Made by a program: the position numbers and the translations under genes. From assembly GCA_902588895.1 (NCBI GenBank), contig CACIRC010000002.1:92448-156447 (forward strand): a DNA stretch of 64,000 bases, given 5' to 3'. Shown piece by piece: positions 1 through 8,244 of this stretch (position 1 is the stretch's first letter; every line of letters begins with the position of its first letter). The DNA is from an uncultured Pelagibacteraceae bacterium (lineage in GTDB: Bacteria; Pseudomonadota; Alphaproteobacteria; Pelagibacterales; Pelagibacteraceae). Under the pieces are notes generated by a model that worked only from the letters and a program-made list of their open reading frames with translations, was not told the DNA's origin and ran no database searches.

Positions 1-717
1 TTTTCTAATTTTTTTTCTTATTTCAGAATTAACAAGAAATGTTGAAAATATTTCATCAAAAGCAAGTCTTTGATAGAAATTTGATTTATAATTTCCAATA
101 TTTTCAGGTTTGTGCAGTTCTTTAATTGAGCTATTCCAACTTATATTTTTAAATTTAGATAAAATACTTTTAGAGTGCCATTCATTAAAAACTGGTAAAT
201 TATTGATTATTTGATTTAAGATTTTATTATATATTTTTTCAGAAATACCCTCAGTTAATGAGTATTTATTATGAGTTTGCTTGATTAAATAAGAATCCTC
301 AGAAACATATTTTGGATTTGTAATTTGGTATTTATTCCTAAAATGACCTATTTTACCACTAACAGTAATTTCTTTTCCTAATGGAAGTATTTTTTTTATG
401 TATCCTTCATAACTATTAAAAAAAATAAAATCTATTTCACCAGTTTCATCACTACACAAAACTCTATTTGGTAATTTCCTTATCCGCGGGAAGTTATACT
501 TTTGAGGAATTATAGTTACTGTTTGTATTTTACCAATTTTTAAATCTTTTATTTTTGATGACAAGCTTCTATCTGTATAAGATTTTGGAAGTTTCCATAG
601 TAAATCAAATAAATTATTAATATTTTTCTTCTTTAATAAATTTTTTGTTTTAGTTCCTACACCTTTTAAAGAACTTAAATCTGACAATAAATATTCATAA
701 TTTGTTTTATTATTCAT
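1..717 (-). CDS. recG: ATP-dependent DNA helicase RecG, N-terminal part (truncated by window edge)
   Basis: Own translation of the minus strand from ATG at 717: MNNKTNYEYLLSDLSSLKGVGTKTKNLLKKKNINNLFDLLWKLPKSYTDRS..., the RecG wedge/OB N-terminus; open to window edge. Confidence 0.85.
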   Translation of the reverse strand, partial: MNNKTNYEYLLSDLSSLKGVGTKTKNLLKKKNINNLFDLLWKLPKSYTDRSLSSKIKDLKIGKIQTVTIIPQKYNFPRIRKLPNRVLCSDETGEIDFIFFNSYEGYIKKILPLGKEITVSGKIGHFRNKYQITNPKYVSEDSYLIKQTHNKYSLTEGISEKIYNKILNQIINNLPVFNEWHSKSILSKFKNISWNSSIKELHKPENIGNYKSNFYQRLAFDEIFSTFLVNSEIRKKIRK

Positions 718-742
718 TAACTACTAATATATTCTAATTATT

Positions 743-1006
743 ATGATCAATATAGATGAATTAAAAAAAAAAATTATTTACCGATCTAATTATAGAGGCA
801 CAAAAGAAATGGATAATCTTTTAGGTGCATTTACAAAAAAATATATAAATAATTTAAATGAGAATGATCTTCTTGATTTAGAAAAACTACTGAATATAGA
901 TGACACTAATTTGTATAATTTTTACAATGGTTTTAAAACCGATTTTGAATTTGAAAATAATAATATCAATTTCTTATATAAAAATTTTAACTATGCACAA
1001 AAATGA
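743..1006 (+). CDS. sdhE: FAD assembly factor SdhE family (DUF339)
   Basis: 87 aa with RGTKEMD..LG.F motif (RGxxE) typical of SdhE/YgfY; divergent from recG. Confidence 0.8.
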   Translation: MINIDELKKKIIYRSNYRGTKEMDNLLGAFTKKYINNLNENDLLDLEKLLNIDDTNLYNFYNGFKTDFEFENNNINFLYKNFNYAQK

Positions 1007-1096
1007 TGGCGGAGAGACTGGGATTCGAACCCAGGAAAGAGTTGCCCCTTTGCCGGTTTTCAAGACCGGTGCTTTCAACCACTCAGCCATCTCTCC
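1007..1096 (-). tRNA. tRNA-Ser (anticodon UGA), intact, encoded CCA
   Basis: Reverse complement GGAGAGATGGCTGAGTGGTTGAAAGCACCGGTCTTGAAAACCGG...GGTTCGAATCCCAGTCTCTCCGCCA; acceptor stem GGAGAGA/TCTCTCC, long variable arm, anticodon TGA. Confidence 0.95.
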
Positions 1097-1105
1097 GTGA
1101 GCAAG
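1058..1105. repeat. att core copy 1 (inside the intact tRNA-Ser)
   Basis: tttcaagaccggtgctttcaaccactcagccatctctccgtgagcaag; repeated at 10064 and 24766 with one substitution each. Confidence 0.93.
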
Positions 1106-1134
1106 TAAATACAAGGCTTATTGAATCTTTTCAA
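1106..1134 (-). promoter_or_regulatory. Putative element-supplied promoter for tRNA-Ser
   Basis: Minus strand TTGAAA (1134-1129) - 17 nt - TATTTA (1111-1106), ending 10 nt upstream of the mature tRNA 5' end. Confidence 0.6.
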
Positions 1135-1172
1135 CTTAAAAGACACATTAAAAAAAAATTTTTTTATTGCTT

Positions 1173-1194
1173 GTCTCAAGTTTGTCTCAAGTTT
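1173..1194 (+). repeat. Arm-type tandem repeat, left end of element 1
   Basis: gtctcaagttt gtctcaagttt, exact 11-bp period, starting 68 bp from the core end. Confidence 0.75.
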
Positions 1195-1564
1195 TGACAT
1201 TATTATTCTTATTTTTATTAGTTTTATCTAGATTAAAACAATAGGATTTTAATACACACAACTGATCGTTTTACGCCGTTTTAGACTCTTTGTATGTTGG
1301 ATGTAATGTTCTAATTATGGACTCACTCACGGCTGTTGCCGTTCGTTCGTCCGGTTCCTCCAAAGGAGGCTCATTTAAAACTCAAAATAGACGCTTCTAT
1401 GGAGTCGTAATGACCATATATTATTAGATGTATCTTACAGATAGACCTTTAGTGTTTGATCTAGACATTTATAGGGGTCCAGATTGATTTCACTTTCTGA
1501 AACATTTTAGAATCTTTTTTAGGTTTTTTTTGTTATTGATTGAAACAGAAAGGACAAAAATTTT

Positions 1565-1753
1565 TTGAAAAATTTATATCAAACGGAAACAAGAATTAAG
1601 CCCATTGATGAGTGCTTTATTGATTATTGTATCTATTGTGAGAAACACAAGAAGATAGCCAGGAAGGACTTTTGCCTGGAGAAGATAAGATCAGGAAATA
1701 TCTGTAAGGATTGTTTGAGCCTACTTGTTAAACAAACCGGATCTTCGCAATAG
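1565..1753 (+). CDS. Small Cys-rich protein, possible zinc-binding
   Basis: 62 aa with CIYCEKH...C...CKDC pattern; the only plausible plus-strand gene in element 1. Confidence 0.45.
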   Translation: MKNLYQTETRIKPIDECFIDYCIYCEKHKKIARKDFCLEKIRSGNICKDCLSLLVKQTGSSQ

Positions 1754-2113
1754 ATCTTTAACAACTTCTCTTTCAGCTTTATTCATACGGAGAAAGGTTT
1801 CGCCAAGTTTATTTAATTGGCTATCCAGGTCTATATCTTTGATAGGAATATCTTCTTTGACCTTTGGTTTTACAGGACCTCCGGCGTCGTATTTGAGTCT
1901 TTGAAAGTAATCTTTATCTTTGGATTTTAACCAGTCTAGGAAGGATGTATCAGGTTTAGCTTCTTTTTTAAATTCTTCCATAAGCGTATCAAGGATATCG
2001 TTCATAGCGTCAAACTCTAACTTCTCTTTATCGACTGCTAATAAGATCTCTTTAGTAGCTTCATTATCTCCTCTGCCAGGAATTGGTTTTTCTATGTTGT
2101 TTGGTGTTCTCAT
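1721..2113 (-). CDS. Satellite protein of unknown function with AGGPVKP motif
   Basis: ORF 1721..2293; internal Met at 2113 (MRTPNNIEKPIPGRGD...) looks like the better start. Shares GGPVKP with 6375..7064. Confidence 0.6.
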   Translation of the reverse strand: MRTPNNIEKPIPGRGDNEATKEILLAVDKEKLEFDAMNDILDTLMEEFKKEAKPDTSFLDWLKSKDKDYFQRLKYDAGGPVKPKVKEDIPIKDIDLDSQLNKLGETFLRMNKAEREVVKDLLRRSGLFNK

Positions 2114-2339
2114 AATTTTGTAGCCTGGAAGATTAAATTCTATTTTGGCAAACAGGAACAACTTCCTCCAGGCGTTGATTGATATATAGTTTATAATCTT
2201 GGTAAGGCAATTTTTTTGTACTCCTACATTTTCATATAGCTGTGGTGCCTGGACTGAATAATCAGGCGACAAGAAACTCTGACAAATTCCCATAGGATTT
2301 TGACTATTCGACCACGGATCAGGCTAGGCAAATATTCTG

Positions 2340-2354
2340 ATACCACTATGGTAT
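2340..2354. repeat. Small perfect inverted repeat
   Basis: ATACCA-CTA-TGGTAT in a non-coding part of element 1. Confidence 0.6.
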
Positions 2355-2434
2355 TTCTTGCTAAATGCCCGGATTGAGACTCGCCTAAAACTTTATGAAA
2401 CAGCAAAGACGCCGTTTTTATTAAGTTAAGTATC

Positions 2435-2452
2435 GTACACAAGGTACACAAG
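2435..2452 (+). repeat. 9-bp direct tandem repeat
   Basis: gtacacaag gtacacaag in a non-coding part of element 1. Confidence 0.6.
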
Positions 2453-2612
2453 TATAATTTTCTTGCCTAGACTGAATTGTTTTTAATTATTGTTGTATAT
2501 AGGGCTTCGCCTAGACTGACTAACCTGAATAAGCTGATATGAAAGTTCTTTGTCCGTCCTGGATATTTAGGGGTTCAGGATAACAATAGGAAACAGGGTA
2601 GGAGATTAGGCA

Positions 2613-2927
2613 TTAGTACATTTGAAAAGGTCTAATTCGTTTCGCTTTACAATGTTTGCAATCACATAAGTAAGGTTCAACCATATCTTTTGGATCTGGA
2701 AAGTATGTATTAGGTGCTTCTGATCTTAATACCCACTTATTACCAACTCTCACACACTCCTCGCCAAAGGCATTAACCTTTATTTTCCGTCCGGAATAAT
2801 CTCTAGGTCTAGACGCTCGTTCCATTATTGCATTTAGGCGTTTAAATGCTTTGTCTTGTCGTTTCTTCTCTCTTTGGATCTTGTTCCACTCCTTATTGTA
2901 CTTCCGGAATATGCTCTTTGAGTCCAT
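2613..2927 (-). CDS. Hypothetical protein with C-terminal CxxC..C pattern
   Basis: 104 aa, ending YLCDCKHCKAKRIRPFQMY; stop/start overlaps the 2927..3274 ORF by 1 nt. Confidence 0.65.
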   Translation of the reverse strand: MDSKSIFRKYNKEWNKIQREKKRQDKAFKRLNAIMERASRPRDYSGRKIKVNAFGEECVRVGNKWVLRSEAPNTYFPDPKDMVEPYLCDCKHCKAKRIRPFQMY

Positions 2928-3274
2928 TAATCTGATTTCTCCAATAAACTAAATAAATGATCTATGTCTATTATAGCCAAAGGCGTCTCTCTGTTCATCT
3001 TGATAACAAGCAAAGGTTCTAATTTGCCGTGGTTTTGGCATTGTTTAAAATGTTTGTAGATCGTCTTATATTCCTCTCTGTTCTTACACTCAACATCATA
3101 AGGAAATAATTTTCTAGCTGTTAGACTCAATAACTTAATATCAGATCCAGGTTCACTATCTCTGGCTGATCTAATATCCTTCTTCTTCAAGTAGGGAAAT
3201 AAATCTATTATCTTTTGTAAGACAACATTTTGTAGATACTTGCCTTTAGCTTTGAGACTTTTTGCTGATCGCAT
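2927..3274 (-). CDS. Putative PD-(D/E)XK-type endonuclease
   Basis: 115 aa with EPGSDIKLLSLTARKLFPYDVECKNREEYKT: acidic residue followed by ExK (VECKN). Confidence 0.6.
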   Translation of the reverse strand: MRSAKSLKAKGKYLQNVVLQKIIDLFPYLKKKDIRSARDSEPGSDIKLLSLTARKLFPYDVECKNREEYKTIYKHFKQCQNHGKLEPLLVIKMNRETPLAIIDIDHLFSLLEKSD

Positions 3275-3467
3275 TTGTACCTTCTTTACTAGGTCTTTGA
3301 TCTCGCATTGTTTGATGTCTCATAAAACTAAACTCATCCGGATATGCTTTAATCATTTTATTAACCGGACCTTCTATTACACCTAACATCTTTGGAATCT
3401 TTATACCTTTAACTTCTGTAATGATTGTCTTGGTATAAAACTTTAGACCATATTTTTTATAATCCAT
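3246..3467 (-). CDS. Hypothetical protein
   Basis: 73 aa ORF in operon-like order, overlapping its neighbours. Confidence 0.5.
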   Translation of the reverse strand: MDYKKYGLKFYTKTIITEVKGIKIPKMLGVIEGPVNKMIKAYPDEFSFMRHQTMRDQRPSKEGTNAISKKSQS

Positions 3468-5722
3468 TATATTATTCCTCCTTTCTCTAGATCCTCTGGC
3501 ACAACAGGGAAATATAATTCATCAACCAATTCCTGTGGTTTCTTGCCAAAGTGTTTATCTAAATCTCTAATTAAATACAGCGTTGGTTTAGTAATCTTTT
3601 TATCTATTGAGACTCTGCATTGTCCTAAAGATCTTCCACCTATTTGTTCAAGCGCCATAGCAACATCATTAATTCTTCCGTTCCTCAACATTCCTTTGGA
3701 TCGGAGGATGTTATATAATTCAGTAGATCCAATTATTATTTGCTTCTCTCTAAATGGATATTCTTGTTCTTCAAATAATTGTCTTACTATTTTGGTTAAT
3801 GGGTGTTCTCCACCTTTACTCATTTGTGATCTAAATGGTGTATCAGGTGCAACTCCTTTTGGTTTAAAGTCCTCTGATATTTGTCTCTCCTTTAAACTAT
3901 TAAGAATAGCTTTAGCGCCTCCTTCATCTAACCAGGTATGATAATCAGAATAGAATTGATCATTCATTCTTGGCTGTTCTGATATATAAACCCAATATCT
4001 AACTTCATTTGGAGGTAGTGATAGGGCGTCTTTGTGGTTCGTAAATAATAAATAATTCGTACAGGATTTGACTATCTTATAATCAACATACAACGCTCTA
4101 GAAGATATATTCTCCTCTGTAATAATTCTTTTTAAATTATTCAATAATGCTGTCTTCTCATCAAACTTTCCGGCTGATTGCATTTCATCTATCAATACAA
4201 TTTGGCTATTAGTTAAATATCCTTTTGATTTATCTAGTGCCTGACCAACATCTATTTCTTTGGCATTGTGAGAACCAAACATTAATTTAATCGCTCTCCA
4301 GATTGAACCTTTTCCGACCTGGAATTGTGTAGATACAAGAATACAGGCGTGTCTTATTTTTTCTCCAGGATGTTGGACCATATAAGCCAACCAATCTAGA
4401 AAGTGTTCTTTGTATTTTGTGCTGTCATTAAAATAATGATCTAACAACATATCCCATAATGTTATGTCTCCAATTTCTGGAATAATATCTCCAGGTATAT
4501 ATGAATTTAGATATAGCTTTTTTTCTATTTCAATCAGTCTTTGTTTAGGATCATAACTCTTTGGATCATACACCCAATCCTCAACAACAATCCTTCTGGC
4601 GCTGTGCATAATGAATTGACTAGCTGATTTCTCTTTGAACAATCTAGCATAAGTAAAATTAATAGCTGATTTGTCATATTCTTCGTTAGTAGTTAAATCA
4701 AAAAATTTATCTCTCTGCTTAATATAGATAACATTCTTTAGTAATTCTGCTCTGGCTATTTCTGGATCTTCTATTTTAAATTTTAATCTAGCTCGTTCTA
4801 TCTTCTTTTCATAATAGCTTTCATCTGCGCCGGTATCTTTGAGTCTTAATAACATTGTCATTATTTCCTCATCTGTCTTCATAGATACAATCATCTTGGC
4901 AACATACAGAGTAATCATATCATCAAAGTATGAGTCATCATCTAGGCTCATCTTTTCATCTACAATCTGTCTATAAATATCTTTTGGAGATAGCTTTTGT
5001 GTACCTGGATCTAGTATAGATCCTTCGTTGTCTTCTTCTATTTCCTGTTCAACTTTATCCTGTACATCTTCTTCAAGGTCCTCCGGATCATAATTAACAA
5101 AGTGTGCCGTTGATTTAGAAGCGTTTTTGCAATTAGTTATAAATTGCTCTGGTGTAATACTAACAACTTTATCTCTATAAACTATCAATGCTGTTGGAGA
5201 TGTTTCTTGATTTAGATTGTAAGATCTATACGGAAGTGTAATTCCATTTCCGTAATCTCCAGGCTCAACACTATCTTGTTTAGGAAATATTTCTGTCTTT
5301 GAGGATAGCTTTAATTGTTTTCTACAATACCTCAACCAACCTCTCATCCTTCTTGCTAGTACAGGCGCATTTGCAAAAGAATAAAAATGTAATCCTCCAG
5401 ATTTACTTTCACAAGCAATCAGGTCAAACTCTCTAGCTTTGATTATTAGATCTACTTTGTTTTTTACATCCAGGTCATAGGTATCAACATCTATTGCACC
5501 CCAATAACAATATTCTGAATCTATAATAGGGGAAGGTGTTAAGCCTCCGGCTGTCTTAAAATGATTATAATAATTCTGTAATTTCAGATCTCCTGTAATA
5601 GCTGTATATGTGAATTTTACTTTACCATTACTGCCTTTTTGATTGATAGGTAAAGCCTGATATCCTTTTGTAGCTTTGAATATATCCGGAAACTTATCTA
5701 TTACTTCATCACTCGCTCTCAA
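3467..5722 (-). CDS. Primase-helicase (AEP-like N-terminus, D5/SF3-like ATPase)
   Basis: 751 aa; YWGAIDVDTYDLDVK..., SKSGGLHFYSFANAPV (primase-like), HACILVSTQFQVGKGSIW (Walker A-like), SQIVLIDEM (Walker B-like). Confidence 0.8.
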   Translation of the reverse strand: MRASDEVIDKFPDIFKATKGYQALPINQKGSNGKVKFTYTAITGDLKLQNYYNHFKTAGGLTPSPIIDSEYCYWGAIDVDTYDLDVKNKVDLIIKAREFDLIACESKSGGLHFYSFANAPVLARRMRGWLRYCRKQLKLSSKTEIFPKQDSVEPGDYGNGITLPYRSYNLNQETSPTALIVYRDKVVSITPEQFITNCKNASKSTAHFVNYDPEDLEEDVQDKVEQEIEEDNEGSILDPGTQKLSPKDIYRQIVDEKMSLDDDSYFDDMITLYVAKMIVSMKTDEEIMTMLLRLKDTGADESYYEKKIERARLKFKIEDPEIARAELLKNVIYIKQRDKFFDLTTNEEYDKSAINFTYARLFKEKSASQFIMHSARRIVVEDWVYDPKSYDPKQRLIEIEKKLYLNSYIPGDIIPEIGDITLWDMLLDHYFNDSTKYKEHFLDWLAYMVQHPGEKIRHACILVSTQFQVGKGSIWRAIKLMFGSHNAKEIDVGQALDKSKGYLTNSQIVLIDEMQSAGKFDEKTALLNNLKRIITEENISSRALYVDYKIVKSCTNYLLFTNHKDALSLPPNEVRYWVYISEQPRMNDQFYSDYHTWLDEGGAKAILNSLKERQISEDFKPKGVAPDTPFRSQMSKGGEHPLTKIVRQLFEEQEYPFREKQIIIGSTELYNILRSKGMLRNGRINDVAMALEQIGGRSLGQCRVSIDKKITKPTLYLIRDLDKHFGKKPQELVDELYFPVVPEDLEKGGII

Positions 5723-5966
5723 TGTCTTCCTCCTCTGTGAAATCTATATTTTTTAGCTTTTTAATTTTATCTGGTAAGCCGTCTGGTACCTCAACTGACA
5801 AATCTAAACTGCCGTCAGTAGAGCTATCAACTTTAACATCCAGGTCTTGCATATCCTCAATGTGTATTATTTCTTCGTTCAATCTTTTCAATACATCATC
5901 AAGATCAACGCAATCATCATAGAGGTGTGTTATTCTATGACACTTAAACAATCTTTTTATAACCAT
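5709..5966 (-). CDS. Small acidic protein, unknown
   Basis: 85 aa, overlaps both neighbours as in a phage-type operon. Confidence 0.5.
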   Translation of the reverse strand: MVIKRLFKCHRITHLYDDCVDLDDVLKRLNEEIIHIEDMQDLDVKVDSSTDGSLDLSVEVPDGLPDKIKKLKNIDFTEEEDIESE

Positions 5967-6138
5967 TTATAACTCCTTGTTTTTTTGGATTAGCCAGGCG
6001 ATCGCTTACAAGTGCTTCAATAGTTTTAGAAATACTTATCTGAATTCCTGGCGTTATTGTTTTTGATAACCTATCTAATTTGGAATAGGTCTCGTGTTTT
6101 AATGAAACATTTCTGTATTTATTAAAATCTGTCATCAT
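5944..6138 (-). CDS. Ribbon-helix-helix-like DNA-binding protein
   Basis: 64 aa YRNVSLKHETYSKLDRLSKTITPGIQISISKTIEALVSDRL. Confidence 0.55.
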   Translation of the reverse strand: MMTDFNKYRNVSLKHETYSKLDRLSKTITPGIQISISKTIEALVSDRLANPKKQGVINGYKKIV

Positions 6139-6375
6139 TTAATTATCAAATCTATTTGGATCAAAGAATTCTTGGATGTCTTTCGTTCTTTGAGATTTTA
6201 TTACATCCTGGAGTTCATAAATTTTAGAAGTGAGTTTTGTTATCTTCTCATTCTTTAAACCTATTTCAGTCCAGAGTTCAGCTATATGTGTTGTTTGCTT
6301 ACCGGCAACATCTGTCAATCTATCGTTTGAAGATATTAGAGTTTCCAATAAATATTTTAATTCATACTTATTCAT
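6139..6375 (-). CDS. Small coiled-coil protein
   Basis: 78 aa ORF; 1-nt overlap with the ORF ending at 6375. Confidence 0.5.
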   Translation of the reverse strand: MNKYELKYLLETLISSNDRLTDVAGKQTTHIAELWTEIGLKNEKITKLTSKIYELQDVIKSQRTKDIQEFFDPNRFDN

Positions 6376-7064
6376 TATTCAGGTCTCAATATTTTAGGAA
6401 TACCACCAACGCCATATTCTTTGTCGTATGCTTCTTGTTCTCTTTTGAGTCTTGCGTCAGCTTTCTCTTTGATTATTTGGTCCAGGCTCTTTTCAGGAAC
6501 CTGGACTTTAGGTGGTGTGGTGTTGGTTATAGAAGAAGGTATATTTACTTCTGGTAATTTAATTTGTTGTACAGGATGTCTTCCAATAATTTTTAGTTCT
6601 TTATCAGATAAAAACTTCTTTCCATTTCTTTTATATTCTTCATTAAGAGTTTGTCTTATCTCCTTCATCTGTTCTTTATCTCCTTTGGATGTCTCCAGGA
6701 TTAGATCCCAAGTATTTAATTTCTGTCTTTGGTCTCTATCACTTGGATAAGTAGAAGGATCATTGTTATCAAAAGGTTTAGGTCTTTTTCCGTAATTCTC
6801 CTCGTCTATGATGTAAGGATTATTATAGTGTGGTGGTGGTTTATCATTTGGCTTTCCGTCATATTGATAAGTCATTCTTTGAATTCGTTCATTTAAGTTT
6901 TCTTTTCTTACAACAGGCTTCACAGGACCACCTGATTGAGCTTTAATTATCGTTTTAGTTTTTGGTGGTACAGCGTTTGGCTTTCTTACCGGTTTTCTTT
7001 TTGTCTCCGGTAGTTTCATATCCATATCTATAAGATTTCCTTCATTGTCGTATGTGTATGCCAT
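6375..7064 (-). CDS. Hypothetical proline/lysine-rich protein with SGGPVKP motif
   Basis: 229 aa, low-complexity N-terminus with IKAQSGGPVKPVVRKENL. Confidence 0.55.
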   Translation of the reverse strand: MAYTYDNEGNLIDMDMKLPETKRKPVRKPNAVPPKTKTIIKAQSGGPVKPVVRKENLNERIQRMTYQYDGKPNDKPPPHYNNPYIIDEENYGKRPKPFDNNDPSTYPSDRDQRQKLNTWDLILETSKGDKEQMKEIRQTLNEEYKRNGKKFLSDKELKIIGRHPVQQIKLPEVNIPSSITNTTPPKVQVPEKSLDQIIKEKADARLKREQEAYDKEYGVGGIPKILRPE

Positions 7065-7295
7065 TTATTCATCCTCCTTGAAAAATATGACCTGACATTC
7101 ATCACACAATCCAGAGATATAATATTCGTCAGCGTCTATTTGATTTTTGTATGTTTTTGGATCTGTGATTTTATTGCAATTAGTACAGAAACTTTTGGCA
7201 ATAGTTTTCTGAATATATCCGTGTAAATTAGCCAAAGCGTTTGGCTTCTCTTGGTCTATATCATTTACTAATACTGAAATCTGTTTGTTAATCAT
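7065..7295 (-). CDS. Zinc-ribbon-like small protein
   Basis: 76 aa, CTNCNK...CDEC. Confidence 0.55.
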   Translation of the reverse strand: MINKQISVLVNDIDQEKPNALANLHGYIQKTIAKSFCTNCNKITDPKTYKNQIDADEYYISGLCDECQVIFFKEDE

Positions 7296-7651
7296 ATTGT
7301 TTTACTAGGGACCGATTTTGAGTAGGGGAGATTAATTAAAAACTCCCCTGATACATCCCTAGATTTACCTCCTTTTGGGGGTGTAATTTTTCTAGGTTTT
7401 CTGTTGTGAAATTTATTTGTTTGTGTAGCCGGTTCTAATCGTGTTTCGATTAACCAAGTGTGAAAAGGAATTGGATCAATAACATAATAATTAGATCCTT
7501 TGACTTTTAGTAATCCTGGTATTTCAATTCCTGTATCTCTCCAGGCTTTGAAAGTTCTTAACTTTAAACCAAAATGCCTACACGCTTCTTCTATTAGGAA
7601 ATACTTTTGTGGATATAGAATTTTTGTTGTTTCGTTTGCCATATCCGACAC
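7292..7651 (-). CDS. HTH protein, AlpA/excisionase-like
   Basis: 119 aa; YFLIEEACRHFGLKLRTFKAWRDTGIEIPGLLKVKGSNYYVI. Confidence 0.55.
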   Translation of the reverse strand: MSDMANETTKILYPQKYFLIEEACRHFGLKLRTFKAWRDTGIEIPGLLKVKGSNYYVIDPIPFHTWLIETRLEPATQTNKFHNRKPRKITPPKGGKSRDVSGEFLINLPYSKSVPSKTI

Positions 7652-7717
7652 ATAAGAAACAAGGCTCTGATAATCAATTCATTGTGTATCCGAATAATGC
7701 CTTAATGTATCCGAATA

Positions 7718-8227
7718 TTAAATCACGCCTCTAGCTTTTAAATCATCTACATATTTCTGGTGTATTTCAATAAGTCTTAAAATAACTTTGTATGCTTTGT
7801 CAGAGTATCCTGTATTTGTTTGTCCAGGTTCTCTAGGATCCGGAATAGACTCAATTTGCTGTTTGATTGTTTGATAATCTTCAATAATTGAAACTAGATC
7901 GCTCTCCTTAAAAAACTCTCCTGTCTCTGGTTCAACATAATCGTATCCACACTCAACCATATATTTTTTAGTGTCTTCTGGATCGTGCATAGATCTATCT
8001 TGATAATCTCTTAAAATATCTTTGTGGTTTTGTTTGATATCCTCAATACCTTTTTCCCAAGACTTAACTAGATTTGCAAACTTTGGTCCTTCTAGGAATT
8101 TGTATATAGCCTGTCTTCGTGTGATTGGTTTATTCTGTCTTTCAACTTCATCAACTAAAACATAACATTGTTCAGCTAACCACCAATGAAATTTAGGTCT
8201 TCCTCGACCTTTGTTCTTGTTTGCCAT
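7718..8227 (-). CDS. Hypothetical satellite protein
   Basis: 169 aa ORF immediately downstream of the integrase. Confidence 0.55.
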   Translation of the reverse strand: MANKNKGRGRPKFHWWLAEQCYVLVDEVERQNKPITRRQAIYKFLEGPKFANLVKSWEKGIEDIKQNHKDILRDYQDRSMHDPEDTKKYMVECGYDYVEPETGEFFKESDLVSIIEDYQTIKQQIESIPDPREPGQTNTGYSDKAYKVILRLIEIHQKYVDDLKARGVI

Positions 8228-8244
8228 TCAAGGCATATAACATA

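Noticed and set aside
1003-1197. ORFs 900..1100 and 1003..1197 (MAERLGFEPRKELPLCRFSRPVLSTTQPS)
   Set aside because: Read antisense through the tRNA-Ser gene; classic spurious tRNA-derived ORFs.
2224-2451. 75-aa minus ORF MCTLCTILNLIKTASLL
   Set aside because: Overlaps repeat-rich non-coding DNA and has no convincing protein character.
3543-3941. Plus-strand ORF antisense to the primase gene
   Set aside because: No family resemblance; the opposite frame has clear helicase motifs.
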